Below, in pieces: positions 39,342 through 46,903 of a stretch of DNA of 64,000 bases (position 1 is the stretch's first letter; each line of letters opens with the position of its first letter). Where the stretch lies: assembly GCA_041394185.1 (NCBI GenBank), contig JAWKIQ010000002.1, positions 620,001 to 684,000 on the forward strand, in the 5' to 3' direction. The position numbers and the translations under genes are program-made. The DNA comes from Acidimicrobiales bacterium. GTDB taxonomy: Bacteria; Actinomycetota; Acidimicrobiia; Acidimicrobiales; Poriferisodalaceae. The notes under the pieces are model-generated. The model ran no database searches, was not told where the DNA came from, and saw only the letters and a list, made by a program, of their open reading frames with translations.

Positions 39342-41624
39342 TCAGATCTTCTCGATCGGAGCCCAACCCAACAGCAGGCGCTTCTCGCCGGCGTCGGGAA
39401 ATCGGACCACCAACTCGGCGTTTTCACCGATGCCTATGACGTCGAGCACCACCCCATCGCCGTATTTGGCGTGCCTGACATCGTCGCCGGGACGAAGCTG
39501 AGGCCCCGACGCGGATGCCGATGCCTCGGCCCCAGCCTGCATGGCTCGCTCGACCACCCGCTCGCGCGCCTCTTGGCGCCGGCGCGCCCGGCGCTCTTCC
39601 TGGCGCGACGACAACGACAGCCCCCGCCCCGATCCGATCGGCGCCGAGAAGTCGGAATCGTCGAGCCTGTCGAGCGACCGAAGCGACGGCCTGCCACCAC
39701 CACGACCCGGTCGTGACGAACGATCCTCGAGGAGTTCGGCCGGGATCTCGTCGATGAACCGGCTGGGCGGGTTGTATTGGGTGGAGCCGAAGATGGTGCG
39801 GCTCCAGGCGTTGGTCAGGTACAGCCGCTCTTGGCCGCGGGTGATGCCGACGTAGCACAGGCGCCGCTCTTCTTCGAGCTCGTCTGGCTCGCCCAGAGAA
39901 CGCAGATGGGGGAACACGCCGTCCTCGAGCCCCATCATGAACACGGTCGGGAACTCGAGACCCTTGGCCGAGTGCAGGGTCATGATGACTACCTGCGATT
40001 CGTCTCCGTCCAGGTCGTCGGTGTCGGCCACCAGCGACACCTGCTCGAGGAACTCTGCGATGCTGTCGTGTTCGCGAGCGCTACCCAGCAGCTCCGCGAG
40101 GTTCTCGAGACGGCCCTCGGCCTCGATCGAACGCTCGGCCCGCAGCTCGTCGAGGTAGCCAGATCGTTCCAGGGCCGACTCCAGGACGGCTGCCGGACCC
40201 TCGTCGACCAACCCGGTCATGGCGTCGAGCATCTCTATGAAGCCGACGATTCCCTTGGCAGCGCGCCCGCTGACGCCGGCAGCTTCCCAGTCTCGGAGGG
40301 CTTCGACGAACGTAACGCCGTTGGCCGTTGCCCACGCATCGACCTTGGCGATGCTGGAGTCACCCACCCCTCGCTTCGGCGTGTTGATGATGCGCTTGAG
40401 CGAAACCTCGTCTGCAGGATTGGCGACCGCCTTCAGGTATGCGAGAGCGTCCTTTACCTCGCGCCGGTCATAGAACCTGGTGCCCCCCACGACCTTGTAG
40501 GGGATTCCCATCTTGACCAGGTGTTCTTCGAGGATGCGGCTCTGGGCGTTGGTACGGAAGAAGACAGCGATGTCGCTCCAGCGGATATCTCCGTGACTGT
40601 GCAACCGCGACATCTCGCCGGCCACCCAGGCCGCCTCGTCGGACTCGTCGTCGCCCTGATACCGAACGATGCGGTCCCCGCCGGTCTTGTCGGTCCACAG
40701 ATCCTTGGGCTTGCGCCCGGCGTTGCGAGCGATGACCGCATTGGCTGCGTCGAGGATGGTCTGGGTCGACCGGTAGTTCTGGTCGAGCACGATGACCGTG
40801 GCGTCTGGAAAGGCGTGTTCGAACTCGAGGATGTTGCGGATGTCGGCACCGCGAAATCTATAGATCGACTGGTCGCTGTCGCCGACAACACAGATGTTGC
40901 GGTGCTGCTCGGCCAGCATCAAGACGATCTCGTTCTGGGCCTTGTTGGTGTCTTGGTACTCGTCGACCATGACGTGCTGAAAGCGCTGCTGGTAGTGGGC
41001 CAGCACATCTGGCGCAGCCTTGAACAGCTCGACCGTGACGGTGAGCAGGTCGTCGAAATCCATGGCGCCGGCCTTGCGCAGCCGGCTTTGGTATTCGAGG
41101 TAGGCGTCGCCGATCTTGCGTTCGAAGATGGTGCCCGCCGTGTCGCGGTACTGGTCGGGGCCCACCAACTCGTTCTTGGCCGTCGAGATGTGACCGTGGA
41201 CGCTGCGAGGCGGGAACTTCTTGGGGTCGATTCCGAGATCGCGCAACACATAGCCGGTCAGGCGCACGGCATCGGCCTGGTCGTAGATGCTGAACGACGA
41301 CGGATAGCCCAGCACCACCGCGTCGCGGCGCAAGATGCGCACACAGGCGGAGTGAAAGGTCGAAACCCACATCTTCTCGGCTACGGGACCTATGAGCCCG
41401 CCGACCCGATGACGCATCTCGTCAGCGGCCTTGTTGGTGAAGGTGATAGCCAGGATCTCGAACGGCGAAGCACCCTGATCGATGAGATGGGCGATGCGAT
41501 GCGTGAGAACACGGGTCTTGCCCGACCCGGCGCCCGCGACCACCAACAACGGCCCGTGCTGATGAAGCACTGCGTCGTACTGGGCGGGATTGAGGCCGTC
41601 GAAGATCGGGGTCGCAGCAACCAT
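39342..41624 (-). CDS. pcrA: UvrD/PcrA-type superfamily 1 DNA helicase
   Basis: 760 residues from the ATG/GTG at 41624 (MVAATPIFDGLNPAQYDAVL). It unwinds DNA 3'-5' in repair and replication restart. Motifs in order: Q-motif LNPAQYDAV, Walker A GAGSGKTRVLTHR, motif Ia AITFTNKAADEM, Walker B DEYQDTN, motif III GDSDQSIYRFRGAD, motif IV NYRSTQTIL, motif V TLHSAKGLEFPTVF, motif VI YVGITRGQERLYL. The C-terminal roughly 120 residues end in a Tudor-like segment (GDDVRHAKYGDGVVLDV...RLLLGWAPIEKI), the RNA-polymerase-binding type seen in PcrA. It is convergent with the Rieske-like gene (13 bp). Confidence 0.95.
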   Translation of the reverse strand: MVAATPIFDGLNPAQYDAVLHQHGPLLVVAGAGSGKTRVLTHRIAHLIDQGASPFEILAITFTNKAADEMRHRVGGLIGPVAEKMWVSTFHSACVRILRRDAVVLGYPSSFSIYDQADAVRLTGYVLRDLGIDPKKFPPRSVHGHISTAKNELVGPDQYRDTAGTIFERKIGDAYLEYQSRLRKAGAMDFDDLLTVTVELFKAAPDVLAHYQQRFQHVMVDEYQDTNKAQNEIVLMLAEQHRNICVVGDSDQSIYRFRGADIRNILEFEHAFPDATVIVLDQNYRSTQTILDAANAVIARNAGRKPKDLWTDKTGGDRIVRYQGDDESDEAAWVAGEMSRLHSHGDIRWSDIAVFFRTNAQSRILEEHLVKMGIPYKVVGGTRFYDRREVKDALAYLKAVANPADEVSLKRIINTPKRGVGDSSIAKVDAWATANGVTFVEALRDWEAAGVSGRAAKGIVGFIEMLDAMTGLVDEGPAAVLESALERSGYLDELRAERSIEAEGRLENLAELLGSAREHDSIAEFLEQVSLVADTDDLDGDESQVVIMTLHSAKGLEFPTVFMMGLEDGVFPHLRSLGEPDELEEERRLCYVGITRGQERLYLTNAWSRTIFGSTQYNPPSRFIDEIPAELLEDRSSRPGRGGGRPSLRSLDRLDDSDFSAPIGSGRGLSLSSRQEERRARRRQEARERVVERAMQAGAEASASASGPQLRPGDDVRHAKYGDGVVLDVIGIGENAELVVRFPDAGEKRLLLGWAPIEKI

Positions 41625-41707
41625 GCGCGTTCGAGACTAGCGATGTTGTGTGACACCACGGGCGCTGGTCGCCGGATCGGTCGAACTCATCGGCTAGGTT
41701 GGCCCCT

Positions 41708-42715
41708 GTGGGTGAAGAGGTTTCACCTCCAGCATGGTTCGCTCGCCTGATGACGCTCGAAGCCTCTAGGGCGATGGTCGAGGTCGCCTACTCGCCTGGC
41801 CAGGTGCTGATGGGCGCCGGCACGTCCGGCGACGAGTTCATCATCCTCACGACGGGCACCTGCCGAGTGGTCGAGCGCCTGACCATGAGCGGGGTTCACC
41901 ACCCGGTGGGCGTGGAAGGTCCAGAGATTGCACGTGTCGATGCATACGCGCTGCTCGGAGAGATAGGGCTGCTGACCAGGGCCCAGCACCGACACGACGT
42001 CGTTGCGGTCGGGCAGGTGACGGGCCTGAAGGGCGATGCGGCGACGTTCGCCGAGTTGCTGGAAGACCGCGAGTTGGCAGAGATGATCGGCTCGACAGCT
42101 GCTCAACGCTTGGCCAGCCAGGTGGTTCCCGTTCCGGCTGAGACCGACAGGGGGCACCTGACGATGCTTCGGCCGATGCTGCCAGTCGATCGCCCCGACT
42201 ACATCCACAAGCTGGCGACGGCATCGGCCGAGACCATCCTCAACCGCTTCTTCTCGAGAGCCAGGCCCACCCCGAAGGTCATAGAGCGGCTGCTGAACAT
42301 CGACTTCGTTCACCAGTTCGTGTGGGTGGCGAGCGACCCCGACGATCTCGCCGTCACCTGGGGCGAAGGCCGCTACATCCTCGACCCCAGGTGCCAGAAC
42401 GGTGTCGAGATGGCCGTGACCGTCGACGAGGACCAGCGCGGCAAAGGCCTGGGCAACCTGTTGGTGGGTGCTGTCGCCGCGTCGGCTGCCGCGGCGGGTT
42501 TCGACGAGTTCACCGCCTATGTCCTGGCCGAAAATGCCGCCATGCGGGCCGTGTTGAACCGCGCCGGCGCAAGCTGGAAACGATTCGAGCCAGGCGTGGT
42601 CAGCACCAGCATCCACCCACTGGCGGTCGCCGAAGCGCTGATACCCGACCTGATCGGGCCCATCACCGCGGCCACCAGCGACCTCATCCACGCCGCCGAG
42701 GTCGCGCTCTCCTGA
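41708..42715 (+). CDS. Cyclic-nucleotide-binding-domain/GNAT protein lysine acetyltransferase (mycobacterial Pat-like)
   Basis: 335 residues from the GTG at 41708. The order and length match the cAMP-controlled protein lysine acetyltransferase of mycobacteria (about 333 residues). An N-terminal cyclic-nucleotide-binding fold (about 15-140) is followed by a linker and a GNAT domain (about 190-300) with the acetyl-CoA loop DEDQRGKGLGNLL and FTAYVLAENAAMRAVLNRAGA. Targets in mycobacteria include acyl-CoA synthetases. The phosphate-binding cassette reads GEIGLLTRAQHRHDVVAV. The Arg aligned with the cAMP-phosphate Arg is kept, but the following Ser/Thr-Ala is His-Asp, so ligand preference may differ. 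It is upstream of the F420-type gene by 31 bp. Confidence 0.85.
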   Translation: MGEEVSPPAWFARLMTLEASRAMVEVAYSPGQVLMGAGTSGDEFIILTTGTCRVVERLTMSGVHHPVGVEGPEIARVDAYALLGEIGLLTRAQHRHDVVAVGQVTGLKGDAATFAELLEDRELAEMIGSTAAQRLASQVVPVPAETDRGHLTMLRPMLPVDRPDYIHKLATASAETILNRFFSRARPTPKVIERLLNIDFVHQFVWVASDPDDLAVTWGEGRYILDPRCQNGVEMAVTVDEDQRGKGLGNLLVGAVAASAAAAGFDEFTAYVLAENAAMRAVLNRAGASWKRFEPGVVSTSIHPLAVAEALIPDLIGPITAATSDLIHAAEVALS

Positions 42716-42746
42716 CAACGGCCTCGCGTTCGGTAGGGTCCGCAAT

Positions 42747-43682
42747 GTGACGAGAAGGCCATTTCGATTCGGAGTTCAAGCGAGCCGGGCAACATCTGCC
42801 GACGAGTGGAAGGATCTCGCCCGAAAGGCCGAAGACCTGGGCTACTCGACGCTGACCATGGCCGATCACTTCGACGATCAACTGGCCGCAGGCCCTGCGC
42901 TGGCCATGGCGGCCGAGGCCACCACGAAACTGCGTCTGGGGACGATCGTCTATTGCAACGACTACCGCCACCCCGTCGTGTTGGCCAAGGAAGCCGCAAC
43001 GCTCGACCTGTTGACCGAGGGCCGCTTCGAGTTCGGCCTCGGCGCGGGCTGGATGACCTCGGACTACGCCAGCTCGGGAATCGAACTCGAACCTGCGGGC
43101 CGGCGAATCGACAGAATGCTCGAGTCGCTCGAGATCTGCCGGCGGCTCTTTGGAGACGCCCCCGTCGATTTCAAAGGCGAGCACTATCAGATCTCGGGGC
43201 TCTCCGGCGGCCCTCGGCCCCGCACACCGGGCGGGCCTCCGGTATTCATCGGAGGTGGCGGGCCGCGGATGCTGCGCGAAGCCGGACGCCACGCCGACAT
43301 GGTGGGGATCAACTTCAACCTCAACCCTGGGGTCATTTCAGCCGAGTTGGGGCCCGACGCCACCCCCGAACGTGCCGACGAGAAGATCTCGTGGGTCAAG
43401 GCCGGAGCCGGTGACCGATGGAACGACATCGAGATCCAGGTCCGAATCCACCTCGCCACCGTCACCGATGATCGGATGTCGATGGCCGAGATGCTCGCTC
43501 CAGCTTTCGGCCTCACGACAGACCAGGCCCTGGGGTCGCCCTTCGCCCTCGTCGGAACCGCCCAACAGATTGCCGAAGACCTCCTGGCCAGGCGTGAACG
43601 ATGGGCCATCAGCTACATCACGGTCAGCGCAGATGCGATGGATCAGATGGGCGCGGTCATCGAATTGCTCGACGGGCGATGA
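42747..43682 (+). CDS. F420-dependent luciferase-like oxidoreductase (TIGR03621-like)
   Basis: 311 residues from a GTG at 42747. A TIM-barrel luciferase-like monooxygenase family protein of the F420-utilising subgroup. Typical stretches: RFGVQASRATSADEWKDLARKAEDLGYSTLTMADHF at the start, TIVYCNDYRHPVVLAKEAATLDLLTEGRFEFGLGAGW, and PVFIGGGGPRMLREAGRHAD. It presumably uses F420H2 or F420 in a redox step; the substrate is not predictable. Its stop overlaps the Nudix start (ATGA). It is likely co-transcribed with the acetyltransferase and Nudix genes. Confidence 0.9.
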   Translation: MTRRPFRFGVQASRATSADEWKDLARKAEDLGYSTLTMADHFDDQLAAGPALAMAAEATTKLRLGTIVYCNDYRHPVVLAKEAATLDLLTEGRFEFGLGAGWMTSDYASSGIELEPAGRRIDRMLESLEICRRLFGDAPVDFKGEHYQISGLSGGPRPRTPGGPPVFIGGGGPRMLREAGRHADMVGINFNLNPGVISAELGPDATPERADEKISWVKAGAGDRWNDIEIQVRIHLATVTDDRMSMAEMLAPAFGLTTDQALGSPFALVGTAQQIAEDLLARRERWAISYITVSADAMDQMGAVIELLDGR

Positions 43683-44185
43683 ACCACCTGCCGTACTGCC
43701 CACTTTGCGGCGCGCGCATCGACCTGGACGTTCCCGGATCGTGCCCGTCTTGTGGTGAACCCCACTTTCGCAACGCGCGCCCCACCGCCGGGGGACTATT
43801 GGTTCACGAGGGCAAGGTTCTGCTGTTGAAGCGCGCCATCGACCCCTACAGGGGGTACTGGGACATTCCGGGCGGGTTCTGCGACGGCGCCGAACTGCCC
43901 GTGGACGCGGCGGTCCGGGAGGTCTTCGAGGAAACCGGCATCCGTGCCCGCGCCGGACGCCAAATAGCGATGCTGCTGGACACATACACGCTGGGCGCGG
44001 TGCGCTTCGACACCCTGAACACCTACTTCGAACTACAAGCAGACGACATCGACATCCGGCTGGACCCCGACGAGAACAGCGAAGCCGGCTGGTTCGGGCC
44101 GGGCGATATCCCGTGGCCCGAGATCGCCTTTCCCCACCATCAGCTCCAGGTGCTGGAGGCGTGGTGTGATGGTCAGGTCGTGTAG
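43679..44185 (+). CDS. Nudix hydrolase with N-terminal zinc ribbon
   Basis: 168 residues; the ATG overlaps the upstream stop (ATGA). Two CxxC pairs (CPLCG, CPSCG) at residues 7-27 form a zinc ribbon. The Nudix box follows: GGFCDGAELPVDAAVREVFEETG fits G-x5-E-x7-R-E-U-x-E-E-x-G with the metal-binding glutamates intact. The layout (zinc ribbon plus Nudix) resembles NudC-type and ADP-ribose pyrophosphatase-like relatives, but the NudC SQPWPFPxS signature is absent. It would hydrolyse a nucleoside diphosphate-linked substrate, identity unknown. Its last 13 bases overlap the end of argJ on the other strand. Confidence 0.9.
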   Translation: MNHLPYCPLCGARIDLDVPGSCPSCGEPHFRNARPTAGGLLVHEGKVLLLKRAIDPYRGYWDIPGGFCDGAELPVDAAVREVFEETGIRARAGRQIAMLLDTYTLGAVRFDTLNTYFELQADDIDIRLDPDENSEAGWFGPGDIPWPEIAFPHHQLQVLEAWCDGQVV

Positions 44186-45321
44186 TCGGCGTTTATGCGC
44201 ACGTAGCCGTCGGTGAGGTCGCAGCCATAGACCGTGAACTGGCCGTCGGCGATTCCGAGGCTTGCATGGATCAGCACCTCAGGACCCTTCAGGTAGCTCG
44301 ACAGCTGCGCCAGAGCGGCGTCGTCAAGCAACCGAGGAAAGACCTCGTCGGTCCCGAAACGAATGACCACATTGTCCGGCTCGATGTCGACTTCGTCCGA
44401 GCACTTGCCGATAGCCATGGCAACGCGCCCCCAGTTGGGGTCAGCCCCGTGAACAGCCGTCTTGACCAACGGCGAGTTGACGATGGCTTTGGCCACACGC
44501 TTGGCCTGGGCGTCATCGCGGGCACCGTCGACGGTGACGACTATGAGGGTTTCGGCCCCCTCGCCGTCCGCGGCGATCTGTCGGGTCAAATCTAGGGCGA
44601 CGTCGTATAGAGCGGCTTCGAGGTCGGCCGCGTCCACCTCGCCGGCAACACCCGAAGCCATGACCACGGCGGTGTCGCTGGTGGAGGTATCGGTGTCGAC
44701 GCTGACCGCATTGAAGGTTCGTTCGACCACCCGTCTCCACATGGCGTCGAGTTCGGCAGACGCCACCTGGGCGTCGGTCAACACGATGGTGATCATGGTC
44801 GCCATGTCGGGCTCGATCATGCCGACACCCTTTGCGATGCCCACCACCGACGCCGCGCCGGCCTGAGCCCGGGCGAACTTGGGATGGGTGTCTGTGGTCA
44901 TGATCGCCCTGGCTGCGGCGTCGGCATCGGCGTCGGCCTGGCCCCAGTCCTGGGACGAGAACCACGAACGCACCCGATCCATCGGAAGCAGCCTGCCGAT
45001 CACCCCGGTGGATGCCACCAGGACGTCGTCGCTGGAACAACCCACCAGGCGGGCGGTCAACTCGGTGAGCTCGCGAGCGTTGGCCAGGCCCTCTGAACCC
45101 GTTGCCACGTTTGCGTTGCGCGCCACCACCACCATGGCCCGAGCGGTCAGGTCGGCTCCGTGCCGGCGAGACACCAGCACGCTTGGTCCAGCGAATCGGC
45201 TCTTGGTGTAGAGGCCCGAAGTCGGAACCGGCGCCTGGGCCGCGACGATCAGAGCGTCGGGGCGGTCGTCCTTGATGCCGATATTTCCGATATGGGCCCT
45301 GAATCCCGCAGGAAGGTCCAT
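44173..45321 (-). CDS. argJ: Bifunctional ornithine acetyltransferase / N-acetylglutamate synthase
   Basis: 382 residues from the ATG at 45321, one base after the guaA stop (TGACATG). It recycles the acetyl group from N-acetylornithine to glutamate in arginine synthesis. The precursor self-cleaves before the nucleophile Thr in VASTGVIG, giving two chains. Oxyanion residues in the preceding ANVATG segment and KGVGMIEPDMATM are present, as is GADPNWGR near the end. It is a singleton among arginine genes: no argC, argB or argD is adjacent. It is coupled instead to guaA. Confidence 0.95.
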   Translation of the reverse strand: MDLPAGFRAHIGNIGIKDDRPDALIVAAQAPVPTSGLYTKSRFAGPSVLVSRRHGADLTARAMVVVARNANVATGSEGLANARELTELTARLVGCSSDDVLVASTGVIGRLLPMDRVRSWFSSQDWGQADADADAAARAIMTTDTHPKFARAQAGAASVVGIAKGVGMIEPDMATMITIVLTDAQVASAELDAMWRRVVERTFNAVSVDTDTSTSDTAVVMASGVAGEVDAADLEAALYDVALDLTRQIAADGEGAETLIVVTVDGARDDAQAKRVAKAIVNSPLVKTAVHGADPNWGRVAMAIGKCSDEVDIEPDNVVIRFGTDEVFPRLLDDAALAQLSSYLKGPEVLIHASLGIADGQFTVYGCDLTDGYVRINADYTT

Positions 45322-45322
45322 G

Positions 45323-46870
45323 TCATTCCCATTCGATCGTGCCGGGAGGTTTGGAAGTGATGTCGTACACGACTCGATTGACACCGTCCACCTCATTGAT
45401 GATCCGGTTCGAGATGGTGGCGAGAACCTCGTGGGGTATGCGGGCCCAGTCTGCGGTCATTGCGTCCTCGCTGGTGACCGCCCTGACGATGATGGGGTTC
45501 TCGTAAGTACGTTCGTCGCCCATGACCCCCACCGATTTGATGTCGGCGAGCACTGCGAACGCCTGCCAGATCGAACGTTCGAGGCCCGCGGCCGCCAGTT
45601 CTTCACGGACGATCAGGTCGGCGTGTTGCAGAACCGCCACCCGCTCGGGGGTGACCTCGCCGAGGATCCGAACGCCAAGCCCAGGACCGGGGAACGGCTG
45701 GCGCCACACGATCTCGTCAGGCAGACCGAGCTGTGATCCCACAGCCCTGACCTCGTCCTTGAAGAGGCTGCGGAGCGGTTCGACCAGCTCGAACTCCATG
45801 TCGTCCGGCAGACCGCCCACGTTGTGATGACTCTTGATCTTGGCAGCCTCAGAGGTTCCGCTCTCGATCACATCGGGGTACAACGTTCCCTGCACCAAGA
45901 ACCTGGCATCTTCGATGCCGCCACTGGCTCTCTCGAAGACCCGGATGAACTTCTCGCCGATTACCTTGCGCTTGTCCTCGGGATCGGTGACGCCCTGCAG
46001 GGCGGTGAAGAACTCATCGGCTGCACGCTCGTGAATGAGCTCGATGCCCTGTGTGCGATGGAACGTATCGACGACCTGTTCGCCCTCGCCATGACGCATC
46101 AGACCGGTGTCGACGAACACGCAGGTCAGCTGGCTACCGATCGCCTTGTGTACAAGAGCGGCCGCCACCGCGCTGTCGACACCCCCCGACAGCCCGCAGA
46201 TCGCGCGCCCGGTGCCCACTTGGGCTCGAATCGCGGCCACCGACTCTTCGATGATGTCTGCGGTGTTCCAGTCGCCTGGCAGCTCGCACACATTGCGGAC
46301 GAATCGTTCGATGACCCGCTGACCGTGCGGTGTGTGAATCACCTCTGGATGGAACTGCACCCCGTAAATACGCCGGTCGTCGTTCTCGAGAACGGCGACG
46401 GGGGCGTCGGGGGTGGTGCCGGTGACCGTGAAGCCCGGGGGCGGCTGCACGATCGCGTCGAAGTGGCTCATCCACACCGGCTGTTCGAAGGGGCTGTCAT
46501 CGTCGAACAGAGCGGACGGGCCCTGGCGCGACATGCTGGTACGCCCGTATTCACCACGCCCCGAGCGGTCAACCATGCCGCCCAACTGCTGGGCCAACAG
46601 CTGGGCGCCGTAGCAAATGCCCAGTATCGGAATGCCCAGCTCGTACACGCCCGGATCGATGGCCGGAGCCCCCTCGACGTGTACCGACTTGGGGCCACCG
46701 CTGAACACGATGCCCGCCGGCCTGCGCTGTGCGAACTCGGCGGCGGTTGTGCTGTGCGGAACGATCTCGCTGTAGACGTTCGCTTCGCGGATTCGCCTGG
46801 CGATCAACTGGGCGTACTGAGCGCCGAAATCGACAACGAGGACCGTTGGGTGAGAACTGGTGGCTTCCAT
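45323..46870 (-). CDS. guaA: GMP synthase (glutamine-hydrolysing)
   Basis: 515 residues from an ATG at 46870. It aminates XMP to GMP. The class I amidotransferase domain holds the nucleophile in ILGICYGAQLLAQQLGG, with the His/Glu pair in GVQFHPEVIHTP. The PP-loop ATP pyrophosphatase is SGGVDSAVAA. The C-terminal dimerisation domain is FPGPGLGVRILGEV through KPPGTIEWE. It is followed immediately by argJ. Upstream on the same strand is the EAL gene's stop, 34 bp away. Confidence 0.98.
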   Translation of the reverse strand: MEATSSHPTVLVVDFGAQYAQLIARRIREANVYSEIVPHSTTAAEFAQRRPAGIVFSGGPKSVHVEGAPAIDPGVYELGIPILGICYGAQLLAQQLGGMVDRSGRGEYGRTSMSRQGPSALFDDDSPFEQPVWMSHFDAIVQPPPGFTVTGTTPDAPVAVLENDDRRIYGVQFHPEVIHTPHGQRVIERFVRNVCELPGDWNTADIIEESVAAIRAQVGTGRAICGLSGGVDSAVAAALVHKAIGSQLTCVFVDTGLMRHGEGEQVVDTFHRTQGIELIHERAADEFFTALQGVTDPEDKRKVIGEKFIRVFERASGGIEDARFLVQGTLYPDVIESGTSEAAKIKSHHNVGGLPDDMEFELVEPLRSLFKDEVRAVGSQLGLPDEIVWRQPFPGPGLGVRILGEVTPERVAVLQHADLIVREELAAAGLERSIWQAFAVLADIKSVGVMGDERTYENPIIVRAVTSEDAMTADWARIPHEVLATISNRIINEVDGVNRVVYDITSKPPGTIEWE

Positions 46871-46903
46871 GACTGCCTCGGGCGCAAGTGGAAACCAACG
46901 ATC

